Positions 7,875 to 15,403 of a DNA stretch of 64,000 nucleotides are shown in pieces. Position 1 is the stretch's first letter; each line of letters starts with the position of its first letter. The notes under the pieces are model-generated. The model ran no database searches and had not been told where the DNA came from. It was given only the letters and a program-made list of their open reading frames with translations. The position numbers were made by a program, and so were the translations under genes. Origin of the DNA: Myxococcus virescens (GTDB lineage Bacteria; Myxococcota; Myxococcia; Myxococcales; Myxococcaceae); the NCBI RefSeq assembly GCF_900101905.1, contig NZ_FNAJ01000002.1, forward strand, positions 124,001 to 188,000, written 5' to 3'.

Positions 7875-8834
7875 GTGAGTGACAAACGCGCCCGCCCGCT
7901 GACTACGCAGGAGTTCGCCCGGCTCTCCCGGGCCAAGGACTTCGACCCGCGCACCCCCGTGGCGCGTGACGTCGGAGAGGTGCCGCCCCCGGTGGTTGAG
8001 GGCGGCATCCTCCGTGACGTCATCATGTCCACGTCGACGGTGGACCGGGCCGACGACACCGTGTCCCAGTCCGGCTGGGACTTGGTCGACTTCATCAAGA
8101 ATCCGGTGCTGCTGTGGTGCCACGACATGTGGAGCCCGCCCATCGGCACCGTCGCGTCGCCGTCCGTGCGCACCCTGGAGACGGGCACGCAGCAGCTTGT
8201 CGCCCCCTCCATCGAGTTCGCACCCCGGGAAGTGAATCCCTTCGGCGCCATGGTGGGCGCGCTCTACACACACCCCAAGCGCTTCGCCCGTGCCTTCTCC
8301 GTGGGCTTCCGCCCGAAGAAGTGGAACTACAACGAGGAGCGCGGGGGCATCGACTTCCTGGAACAGGCGCTGCTGGAACTGTCGTGCTGCGCCATCGGGA
8401 TGAACCAGGAGTGTCTGAGCGGCGCAAAGTCGGCGGGCATCCAGGTGGACCTGCTCCTGCCCTTCGCGGAGAAGCGCCTCGACGGTGACGCCTCGGCGCC
8501 CCTGTGGATGGAGCCCGAGTTCGCCGGCGCCGTGTACCGCAGCCTCGTGCCGCGCACGCATCAGGTGCCCGGTGGGGCGCCGAAGAAGAAGGACCCGGAG
8601 CGCAAGCGCATCCTGGCCGCGCTGGAGGTGCAGGGCCGCGCGGTGGAACTGCTCACCGAGCAGGTGCGCACGCTCACCGACGCGGTGGTGGCACAGCAGC
8701 GCGCGCCCGCCGCTCCGACGTCGGTGGTGGTGCACCCGACCAAGGCGTTCGACCCGGCACGAGTCGCGGCCCTCACCGGCCGCATCCTGGACACGAAGCT
8801 CGCGGCCATCACCGGCCGCGTGGTGGATGAGTAG
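7875..8834 (+). CDS. HK97-type prohead protease (S78-like)
   Basis: A 319-aa protein with a GTG start. The middle part has STVDRADDTVSQSGWDL, FIKNPVLLWCHD (a candidate catalytic His), and LELSCCAIGMNQE (a candidate nucleophile region), the usual order for phage prohead proteases. Such enzymes remove the capsid scaffold domain before DNA packaging. The C-terminus is unusual: it carries two related segments (AALTGRILDTKL and AAITGRVVDE) that match a segment near the N-terminus of the capsid protein made from the next gene. Confidence 0.85.
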   Translation: MSDKRARPLTTQEFARLSRAKDFDPRTPVARDVGEVPPPVVEGGILRDVIMSTSTVDRADDTVSQSGWDLVDFIKNPVLLWCHDMWSPPIGTVASPSVRTLETGTQQLVAPSIEFAPREVNPFGAMVGALYTHPKRFARAFSVGFRPKKWNYNEERGGIDFLEQALLELSCCAIGMNQECLSGAKSAGIQVDLLLPFAEKRLDGDASAPLWMEPEFAGAVYRSLVPRTHQVPGGAPKKKDPERKRILAALEVQGRAVELLTEQVRTLTDAVVAQQRAPAAPTSVVVHPTKAFDPARVAALTGRILDTKLAAITGRVVDE

Positions 8835-8869
8835 CCGGCCGCCACGCGGCCAAGACGAGGAAACACGAC

Positions 8870-10153
8870 ATGAGCGGAAACAAGACGGGCACTGGCAGCG
8901 GACAGGGGCAGGCCAACAGCGAGGAAGAGGCGCTCGCGGCCATCATCGGTCGCGTGGTGGACGAGCGGCTGGCGCCGTTCCAGGCCGCGCTGGGGCAGAA
9001 GGCCACCAGCAACATGGCGGGAGTGCCGGGAGACGACACGGGCCGGGCACCCATCACGGGGCGGGCGGCGAGCGAGGGCACCGGCATCGACGTGGGCCGC
9101 CTCGTGGTGTGCGCCTACCAGGAGAAGTCCGGCCACGCCCGCGGCAAGTCCGCGGCGCAGATTGCCCGGGCCGCGGGGTATGAGCGTGTCGCCAAGTCGC
9201 TGGAGATGAGCGACGCCCGCGTCCAGGCCACGCTCGCGGCCAAAGCGCTCAACTCCACCACGCTGGAGGCGGGTGGCATCTTCGTGGACACGCCCATCTC
9301 GGATGAGATTTTTACCCTGCTGCAGCCGAAGGTGTGGATTCGCGAGCGCGCCGACTCCATCCCTCTCGCGGCCGGCGTGGACTTCAATAAGCAGACCGGT
9401 GAGGGCGTCGCCTACTACAAGGGCGAGCTCGACAGCATCACCGGGAGCCAGCCGGCGTTCGGCCTCGAGGCCATGGTGGAGCGAGAGTTGACGGCGCTGA
9501 CGCCGTTCAGCAACCGCCTCCTTCAACTCGGTGGCTCGAAGGTTGAGGCCATGGTGCGGGACAGCATCCTCCGCGTCATCGCCAAGAAGGAGAACCTGTC
9601 CTTCTACCGAGGCGAGGGTACCCGAGGCGGCCCGAAGGGCATCCGCAACCGCGTCGCCTCCGCCAACCGCTTCGATGCTACCCAGGCCGGTGCCACTGCC
9701 ACCCTGGCCGAGGTGCGGGCGGACCTCCAGCGCATCATGCTGAAGCTGGCCAACGCCGACGTGCCCATGGCGAAGCCGGCCTGGTTCATGTCGCCGTCCA
9801 CCAAGGCATTCCTCATGGCGCTGACGGACGGCAACGGGAATGCCGTCTACGAGGCGCAGCTCTCCAACAACACGCTGCTGGGCTACCCCGTGGACGTGTC
9901 CACGCAGGTGCCCATCAACCTGGGCGCTGGCGCGAACGAGACCGAGTTGGGCTTCGTGGACTACGGCGAGGTCATCATCGGCCAGGGGGACATGTTCCTC
10001 GAGGTGTTCCCCAACGCCACCTATGAGATGGGCGGCAACACTATCAGCGGTGTGTCCCGCAATCAGACGGTGGTGCGCGCCATTCAGTACCACGACCTCA
10101 TCACCCGCCACGACGTGAGCGCGGCCTTCATGCAGTGCAAGTGGCTGGCGTAG
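8870..10153 (+). CDS. Major capsid protein, HK97 fold
   Basis: A 427-aa protein preceded by GAGGAAAC. Residues 1 to about 100 are a Gly/Ala/Glu-rich delta (scaffold) segment with AAIIGRVVDERLAPFQ at about 24-39. The body follows the phage capsid family: FVDTPISDEIFTLLQPKVWI, FNKQTGEGVAYYKGEL, an E-loop region near FYRGEGTRGGPKGI, and a late WFMSPSTKAFLMAL. Length equals the HK97 class including its delta domain. It forms the head lattice after protease processing. Confidence 0.92.
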   Translation: MSGNKTGTGSGQGQANSEEEALAAIIGRVVDERLAPFQAALGQKATSNMAGVPGDDTGRAPITGRAASEGTGIDVGRLVVCAYQEKSGHARGKSAAQIARAAGYERVAKSLEMSDARVQATLAAKALNSTTLEAGGIFVDTPISDEIFTLLQPKVWIRERADSIPLAAGVDFNKQTGEGVAYYKGELDSITGSQPAFGLEAMVERELTALTPFSNRLLQLGGSKVEAMVRDSILRVIAKKENLSFYRGEGTRGGPKGIRNRVASANRFDATQAGATATLAEVRADLQRIMLKLANADVPMAKPAWFMSPSTKAFLMALTDGNGNAVYEAQLSNNTLLGYPVDVSTQVPINLGAGANETELGFVDYGEVIIGQGDMFLEVFPNATYEMGGNTISGVSRNQTVVRAIQYHDLITRHDVSAAFMQCKWLA

Positions 10154-10198
10154 CCCTAGCCCTCCACGTCCCTCTTTACCCACGGAGACCTGACCGAC

Positions 10199-10663
10199 AT
10201 GAGCGGCGGACCTCGTTTCTACGATTCGGGCTCGTACATCGCGCCCAAGTTCAGCAGCATCAGTGTCCTGACGGCGGGCGGCGCGGGTGACAACGTCGCC
10301 GTCGTCGGCGCCTCCATTGACCGGATGGGCTTCGGCTCGTCGGCGGTGGCGGTGACGTACTCGGCGACGCTGGCGGCGGCGGCGACGTTGTCCATCACCG
10401 TCCAGCGCGAGCAGTCGGACGACGGCACGACGTGGGAGGCCGCCACGACGGTGCTGCCCGCGCAGGTGGTGGCCACGGGGCCCGGGGGGGGCGGGACGGT
10501 CCGCGGCGAGGTGAAGCTGCGGGAGTCCTACGAGACGGCGGCGCGCTTCGTCCGCTACTCGGTGACGCCCAACCTCTCCGCGTCGGCGACGGACACGGCA
10601 AGTGTCGCGTGCACCGTCGTCCTCGGCGGCGCGTTCAACGGCACCTCCCTGCCTCTGAGTTGA
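10199..10663 (+). CDS. Putative head decoration protein
   Basis: A 154-aa, Ala/Ser/Thr/Val-rich all-beta-looking protein immediately after the capsid gene, the usual place for decoration or head-fibre proteins. Segments such as SSAVAVTYSATLAAAATLSITVQ and the C-terminal strands suggest a jelly-roll-like fold. No defined family signature was recognised, so the role is inferred from position. Confidence 0.55.
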   Translation: MSGGPRFYDSGSYIAPKFSSISVLTAGGAGDNVAVVGASIDRMGFGSSAVAVTYSATLAAAATLSITVQREQSDDGTTWEAATTVLPAQVVATGPGGGGTVRGEVKLRESYETAARFVRYSVTPNLSASATDTASVACTVVLGGAFNGTSLPLS

Positions 10664-10667
10664 CCCC

Positions 10668-11021
10668 ATGCGCGCCGTCCGCTTCAGCCACAGCCATGAG
10701 CACGGGCGCACCGGCTACCTCTCGGGTGAGGTGGCCGGGTTCCCGGATGACGTCGCCGCCCGTCTGGTGTCGACGGGCGTCGCCAAGTACCTCACCCCGG
10801 ATTCTGCCGCCCCCTCCGAGGGCACCCCTCCCAGTCCGGCGGACGGCCCGCCGAGCGCTTCGGAGGGGGCGGCGCCCCTGGACTCTGCGCTGACTGCCGA
10901 AGAGCAGCTCGCGCCGTTGATGCCGCCTGAGCCACCGCCAGACCCGGCGGCGGAGCGGGCTGCCATCGAGGCAGACAACGTCTCTCGCACCACGCCGAAG
11001 TCCGAGCGCAGGAAGAGGTAG
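10668..11021 (+). CDS. Small head/connector accessory protein
   Basis: 117 residues. Residues 1-44 (GYLSGEVAGFPDDVAARLVS, then TGVAKYL) resemble short phage proteins found between capsid and connector genes. The rest is Pro/Ala/Glu-rich and probably disordered, ending in a basic KSERRKR. Function unknown. Confidence 0.6.
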   Translation: MRAVRFSHSHEHGRTGYLSGEVAGFPDDVAARLVSTGVAKYLTPDSAAPSEGTPPSPADGPPSASEGAAPLDSALTAEEQLAPLMPPEPPPDPAAERAAIEADNVSRTTPKSERRKR

Positions 11022-11024
11022 CCC

Positions 11025-11708
11025 GTGGCCCTGGCCGACAACGCCCTGACGACGGTGGCGACGCTCGCGTACGAACTCGGACTCCCCGAGCCCGCCGCGG
11101 GCAGCCCCGCCGAGAAGGACTTGGAGCGCCGCATTGCCGTGGCCTCCAAGGCAGTGGAGGACTACTGCGACAGGCGCTTCGGCCGGGCCACCCTCACCGA
11201 GAAGGTGCGTGGCATGGGCGGCCAGGTGCTCATGCTGGACAGGTGCCCCGTGCTCTCCATCACCTCCGTCACCCTGGACGGGCAGGTGGTGCCGGTGGCT
11301 GAGTACGAGTGCGTGGGTGTGGATGCAGCGGCTGGCCTGCTGCGCACCCGCTACGGCAGGTGGGCCAACACGGCGGACTGGCAGCGAGGCGTCTCCCCAG
11401 AGCCGCTGGCCGGCACGGAGCGCGCGGCCTACACCGTCGTGTACGTGGCCGGCTACGTCCTCCCCAAGGATGCTGCCCCGGGCAGTCCGTCCACGTTGCC
11501 GGCGCCGCTCGAGGAGGCGTGCCTCCTGACGGCGGTGGCCAGCTATAGGGCGAAGGGGAGGGACCCGAGCATCGTCTCGCAGTCGCTCCTCTCCGCGTCA
11601 GTGTCCTACGCCGGCAGTGCCGTGAACACCGCCATCGGCCTGGGCGTCGCCGGCATCATCCCCGACAGCGCGGCGTACATGCTCCAGCCGTATCGCCGTC
11701 TCACGTGA
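11025..11708 (+). CDS. Head-tail connector (gp6-like)
   Basis: 227 residues with a GTG start. LERRIAVASKAVEDYCDRRF at about 30-49 and the following hydrophobic strands (LMLDRCPVLSITSVTLDGQV) are the signature of phage gp6/gp15-like connector proteins that bind below the portal. Position, after capsid and before the closure and tail genes, agrees. Confidence 0.75.
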   Translation: MALADNALTTVATLAYELGLPEPAAGSPAEKDLERRIAVASKAVEDYCDRRFGRATLTEKVRGMGGQVLMLDRCPVLSITSVTLDGQVVPVAEYECVGVDAAAGLLRTRYGRWANTADWQRGVSPEPLAGTERAAYTVVYVAGYVLPKDAAPGSPSTLPAPLEEACLLTAVASYRAKGRDPSIVSQSLLSASVSYAGSAVNTAIGLGVAGIIPDSAAYMLQPYRRLT

Positions 11709-11712
11709 CGCC

Positions 11713-12048
11713 ATGGACATCCGCCACCTGTTAACCCAGGTCGTCACCGTCGCCCCGTACGTGGCCGCCAATGACTTCGGCGAGCCCGGCTATGGGCCCC
11801 AGCGCCAGGTGCAGGCCCGCGTCGAGAAGGTGCTCGGCATCGCCCAGGAGGGCGCCACCGGCAGCGAGGCGCGCGCGTCCGCGGTGCTGGTGGTGGCCGA
11901 GCGCATCGGCCCGCAGGACCGTGTCTGGCTGCCGGGCAGCAACGTGGCCGACCCGCGCCAGGCGCAGGTGCCGGGGCCGGACGGGGTGACGGAGGGCATT
12001 CCCCTCGCCGGCACGGGCGCGGCCTTCTACGAAATCCGGCTGGTGTAG
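11713..12048 (+). CDS. Head-closure / head-tail adaptor protein
   Basis: 111 residues. It begins MDIRHLLTQVVTVAPYV and has the small all-beta, SPP1 gp16-like stopper layout (a strand, the loop GPQRQVQARVEKVLG, then VLVVAERIGPQDRVWLPG). Size and place between connector and tail-completion genes support a head-closure role. Confidence 0.7.
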   Translation: MDIRHLLTQVVTVAPYVAANDFGEPGYGPQRQVQARVEKVLGIAQEGATGSEARASAVLVVAERIGPQDRVWLPGSNVADPRQAQVPGPDGVTEGIPLAGTGAAFYEIRLV

Positions 12049-12050
12049 CC

Positions 12051-13175
12051 ATGGCCAAGCGCCTCGAAGTCGGCGGCGCGCAGGGCGCGGACAAGGTGCG
12101 GCGCGAGCTGGACAAGCTGGCGAAGGAGGCGCCCCGCGCAGTGTCCCGCGCCCTCTACCAGCAGGGCATGCAGGTGTGGGCCGACTCGGTGAAGCGCGCC
12201 CCGGTGAAGGACGGCGTCCTCCGCAGCTCGGCTTACGTGGCGCCGCCCACGCAGCGCGGGGACTACGTGGCAGTCGAGGCCGGCTTCGGGACGCGCTACG
12301 CGGTAAACCAGCACGAGGGCACCAACTACAACCACCCGCGGGGCGGCGAGGCCCACTACCTCCAGAAGGCCGTGGCCAACGTGGCCAGCCTGGAGAAGAT
12401 TGCCGCCTTCGCCCGGCGCAACCTGGAGACAGGGAAGGGAACCGGAGCGCTCCCCGCTGGCGTGCCGCGCCGTCCGCCCACGTCCCCTCAGCCGAAGTGG
12501 CAGCTGCACCAGCGCGCGAAGGAGCGCGCCCACAAGAGGCGAGAGAAGCGGCAGAAGCGAGCCGAGGCCCGGCGCCTGAAGCGAGCGGAGAAGGAGTACC
12601 GCCGCAAGCAGAAGCGGAAGGAGAAGCGGGCGGAGGCCACGAAGCGGCGGCAGATTGCCCGCGCGTACCGGAAGGAGCGGCAGAAGCAGCGCCGTCGGGA
12701 TAGGCGCCTGCTGCGGAAGGCCAGGCGCGAGGAGCGGCGGAAGCTCCAGAAGAAGGCGCGCCGCGAGCGCCGTGAAGCGCGTCGGCTGGAGCGACGCCAG
12801 CGCAAGGCCCAGCGCGCCTACGAGGCGAAGGTGAGGCGCAAGCAGCGCCGCGAGCAGTTGCGCCTGCGCCGGGCACAGGCGCGCTTCAACCGGAAGGAGC
12901 GGCAGAAGCAGCGCCGCCTCCAGAAGCAGCAGCAAGCCAAGCTGGCGCGGCTGGAGCAGAAGCAGCGCGCCCACGAGGCCAAGCTGGCGAAGAGGGAATT
13001 GGTGCGCCGCCGTCGACTGGCCCGTCTCCAGCGGGAAGACGAGGCGCGCATGAAGAAGCAGCAGGCGAAGAGGGCGGCCCAGCAGGCGGCCTTCCTCAAG
13101 CGCATGAGGCCCAAGAAGCGCAAGCCGAAGGGCACCACGAAGAAGCGGAAGAAGCGCAAGCGGAGGCGGGCGTGA
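12051..13175 (+). CDS. HK97 gp10-like tail completion protein with hyperbasic extension
   Basis: Residues 1 to about 135 resemble HK97 gp10-family proteins: an AVSRALYQQGMQVWADSVKR helix, APVKDGVLRSS, then GFGTRYAVNQHEGTNY. Such proteins normally end near 150 residues. Here about 225 more residues follow, by eye roughly half Arg and Lys with Gln, Glu and Ala, with no stop and no frame change, ending KKRKKRKRRRA. The tail is predicted to be one very long charged helix, possibly nucleic-acid binding. The overlap with the next gene (GTGA) supports the end. Confidence 0.8.
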   Translation: MAKRLEVGGAQGADKVRRELDKLAKEAPRAVSRALYQQGMQVWADSVKRAPVKDGVLRSSAYVAPPTQRGDYVAVEAGFGTRYAVNQHEGTNYNHPRGGEAHYLQKAVANVASLEKIAAFARRNLETGKGTGALPAGVPRRPPTSPQPKWQLHQRAKERAHKRREKRQKRAEARRLKRAEKEYRRKQKRKEKRAEATKRRQIARAYRKERQKQRRRDRRLLRKARREERRKLQKKARRERREARRLERRQRKAQRAYEAKVRRKQRREQLRLRRAQARFNRKERQKQRRLQKQQQAKLARLEQKQRAHEAKLAKRELVRRRRLARLQREDEARMKKQQAKRAAQQAAFLKRMRPKKRKPKGTTKKRKKRKRRRA

Positions 13176-13582
13176 CGCAGGATCCGGAAAGTGACGTGGC
13201 CACCTTCCTCGCTGGCGCGGGGCTCTCCCTGGTGGTGGGTACCAACCTCTTCAAGGGGCCGGTGCGCCCGGCGTCAGACGTCATCCCCCAGGCGTGCGTC
13301 TTCGTGCGGGTGGATGCTGGAGCCGAGCCGGAACCCTACCTGGGCGGACGCACCACCGGCAGCGTGTACGAGGCGGACGTCGAGGTGCTCATCCGCGGTG
13401 AGCCGGACAGGTACGACGCGCCAAGGCAGGTAGCGCGCGCCGTCCTGGTGGCGCTGCAAAAGGCCTCGCTGCCCGGGTACTTCTCGTGCGTGGTGGCCCA
13501 GTCCCAGCCGGACTACCTGGACCAGGACGACAACCAGTGCCACGAGTTCGCCGTGGACGTGACGCTCAGCTGGGTGGCGTAG
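13172..13582 (+). CDS. Tail terminator-like protein
   Basis: 136 residues, GTG start overlapping the previous stop. It resembles phage minor capsid/tail-terminator proteins: an N-terminal helix, an ACVFVRVDAG strand, YEADVEVLIRGEPDRYD, then a helix and the C-terminal strands. Position before the tube gene fits the ring that caps the tail. Sequence evidence is moderate. Confidence 0.65.
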   Translation: MTQDPESDVATFLAGAGLSLVVGTNLFKGPVRPASDVIPQACVFVRVDAGAEPEPYLGGRTTGSVYEADVEVLIRGEPDRYDAPRQVARAVLVALQKASLPGYFSCVVAQSQPDYLDQDDNQCHEFAVDVTLSWVA

Positions 13583-13594
13583 GCATGCGCCCAC

Positions 13595-13625
13595 TTGAAA
13601 CGTTTCAGGAGGGCCCAGCACCGTC
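13595..13625 (+). promoter_or_regulatory. Late-block element, copy 4 of 5
   Basis: TTGAAACGTTTCAGG, then AGGGCCCAGCACCGTC. The core TGAAACGTTTCA is a perfect 12-base palindrome. It lies 67 bases before the tail-tube start, farther than the other copies. Confidence 0.65.
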
Positions 13626-13661
13626 CGGGCTGTCGCCGTACCACCTGCCCCGGAGTGCCCC

Positions 13662-14072
13662 ATGGCCCTTGCTGGCTATCTCGCACGAGTCGCAATCACC
13701 GCCACCAACGTGGCGCCGACGACCGCAGACCTCGTCAATCCCACCATGTCGACGGGGATGAACCGCACCGCCGCCGAGCTCGACAACAGCTACCTCGGCA
13801 ACGCGTACACCTCGTTCATCCTCGGTAAGCGCGGCGCCGAGGTCCCGCTTGAGGGCGACTACGATGCGGCAGACGTCGCGCAGGCGCGCGTCATCGCCGC
13901 GTTCGAGTCCGGTGCATCCATTTGGGTCCATGTCCTGTTCGACGGCACCACCGGTCAGCGCGTTGAGGCCCGTTGCTCCGGCTACAACATCGGCGCCGAC
14001 CAGGGCGGCAAGGTGACGTTCAGCGCCACCATCAAGTCCGTGGGCGCCGTCCAGGCGTCCACCCTGGCGTGA
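13662..14072 (+). CDS. Major tail tube protein
   Basis: 136 residues. The sequence is Thr/Ala/Gly-rich and strand-forming, with LDNSYLGNAYTSFILGKRG and a late GGKVTFSATIKSVGAVQ strand, as in tube proteins of siphoviruses. It stands first in a new block behind a control element, fitting the most abundant tail protein. The following gene is a paralogue. Confidence 0.75.
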   Translation: MALAGYLARVAITATNVAPTTADLVNPTMSTGMNRTAAELDNSYLGNAYTSFILGKRGAEVPLEGDYDAADVAQARVIAAFESGASIWVHVLFDGTTGQRVEARCSGYNIGADQGGKVTFSATIKSVGAVQASTLA

Positions 14073-14076
14073 CGCC

Positions 14077-14736
14077 ATGGCCACCGCTGGCTACGTCGCA
14101 GAGGTGAAGGTTGCCGGGGCGCCGGTGGCCTTCACGGGTGCGGCAACCGAAGACATGGGCGATGACGTGTACCGCATCGCGGATGCGACCCGGCGTGTCT
14201 GGGACATGTCCGCGCCGGTGGAGGTGCTGGACGACGGCACGCCGCTTCCTGCGTCTGGGTACGTGGTGGACTACCTCTGTGGCCGCGTGTCGCTCGTTGC
14301 GCCTCCCGTTGGCGTCGTCACGGTGTCCGCGTCCTTCCTTCCCACCGTCTCGGTGGCGGAGGTGCGCAGCGTCACCATCAACGCGACGGCTACGGAGTTG
14401 GACACGTCCATTCTGGGCGTCCCGTACACCACCTTCGTCAACGGCAAGCGTGGGGCAGAGGTGTCACTGGAGGCGCTGTCGCTGGTGACGGAAGACATCG
14501 CTCCGGGCCAGGTGGCCGAGACGTGGGACGAGGTCTTCGCCGCGGGCTCCGTGGTGCTTGTCGACGTGGCCCTGGGCGGCGGCGCTGTCTGGCGCGGCTG
14601 GTGTCGGGTGCCGTCCGTCCAGTCTGCCTGTCCTTCGGACGGGCTCTACGCAGGTTCCATCAGCGCGAAGACGGTGCCCGTCAGGGCTGCCGGACGGAGC
14701 GAAGCCGTGGCCTTCGGGCTGCGCACTGGGGAGTAG
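14077..14736 (+). CDS. Second tail-tube-like protein, longer paralogue
   Basis: 219 residues. Residues about 105-130 (ELDTSILGVPYTTFVNGKRG, then AEVSLE) align with ELDNSYLGNAYTSFILGKRG and AEVPLE of the preceding protein, so the two are paralogues. An extra N-terminal domain of about 90 residues precedes the shared part. It may be a minor tube subunit or a decorating or initiating ring, as in phages with two tail-tube proteins; the exact role is not readable. Confidence 0.65.
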   Translation: MATAGYVAEVKVAGAPVAFTGAATEDMGDDVYRIADATRRVWDMSAPVEVLDDGTPLPASGYVVDYLCGRVSLVAPPVGVVTVSASFLPTVSVAEVRSVTINATATELDTSILGVPYTTFVNGKRGAEVSLEALSLVTEDIAPGQVAETWDEVFAAGSVVLVDVALGGGAVWRGWCRVPSVQSACPSDGLYAGSISAKTVPVRAAGRSEAVAFGLRTGE

Positions 14737-14741
14737 CACGC

Positions 14742-15242
14742 ATGGCGGACGAGACGGTTATCGGAGCGGTGCCCGAGGGGCAGGACGTGGACACGCTGGA
14801 GAATGCGCGCAGCCTCATCCTTGGCGCGGCCGAGGGACGCTTCGCGCTCGTCGAGCACAAGGGCGTCGTCTACCGGGTGCGCGAGTTGACGATGGCGGAG
14901 ACGCAAGCCTGCAAGCAGGCTGCGCGGGATGTGGTCCGCACGGCGGACGGGAAGCCCGCGAAGCACCCGCAGACGGGCCAGCCACTGACGGAGATGAATG
15001 ACGCGAAGCTCAACGCGCTCCTTATCGTCGCGTCCACCACGCACGCGAAGACGGGCAAGCCGGTATTCGCGAAGGCCGACGTTCCGTTGCTGATGAAGCT
15101 GCCGTCGGGCAAGGGCTCCATCGTCGAGCGGCTCATCTCGGCCAGCGTGGACCTTCTGCGCGGTGATGAGGCGGCCGTCGCCGAGGCGCTGGAGGAGGAA
15201 CTGGGAAACTCCGAAGCGACCGACTCCTCTTCTTCAAGCTGA
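14742..15242 (+). CDS. Tail assembly chaperone, G-type short form
   Basis: 166 residues, ATG start. Contains GVVYRVRELTMAETQACKQA and an acidic Glu-rich C-terminus ending in serines. It sits between tube and tape-measure genes, the fixed place of lambda gpG-like chaperones, which coat the tape measure during tail assembly. A slippery site at 15203 lets a fraction of ribosomes continue in the -1 frame. Confidence 0.8.
   Translation: MADETVIGAVPEGQDVDTLENARSLILGAAEGRFALVEHKGVVYRVRELTMAETQACKQAARDVVRTADGKPAKHPQTGQPLTEMNDAKLNALLIVASTTHAKTGKPVFAKADVPLLMKLPSGKGSIVERLISASVDLLRGDEAAVAEALEEELGNSEATDSSSSS
15203..15209 (+). promoter_or_regulatory. Programmed -1 frameshift site GGGAAAC
   Basis: The heptamer GGGAAAC lies in the reading phase X XXY YYZ relative to the chaperone frame (ctG GGA AAC). 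Lambda G-T uses GGGAAAG at the same place. After slipping by -1 the frame continues as LRSDRLLFFKLKLAEQ and stays open to 15400. Confidence 0.85.
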
Positions 15243-15400
15243 AGCTGGCGGAGCAGGCCGGGCTCCTGACGGTCGCCGAGGTTGAGGAGCGACTCACATA
15301 CAGCGAGCTGGCGCTCTGGGCCGCGTACTTCGTCCACAAGGCCGACCTGGAGAAAGAGGCGCTGGAGAAGGCGAAGCGCGAGTCGAAGTCCAGGAGGTAG
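15209..15400 (+). CDS. Tail assembly chaperone, T extension (made by -1 frameshift)
   Basis: 63 codons in the -1 frame after the slippery site, ending in TAG just before the tape-measure GTG. The peptide (LLFFKLKLAEQAGLLTV, VEERLTYSELALWAAYFVHK, then a charged helix) has no good start of its own, and its frame fits exactly the slip at GGGAAAC. In lambda the GT fusion links the chaperone to the tail shaft; the same is inferred here. Confidence 0.8.
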   Translation, partial: LRSDRLLFFKLKLAEQAGLLTVAEVEERLTYSELALWAAYFVHKADLEKEALEKAKRESKSRR

Positions 15401-15403
15401 CCC

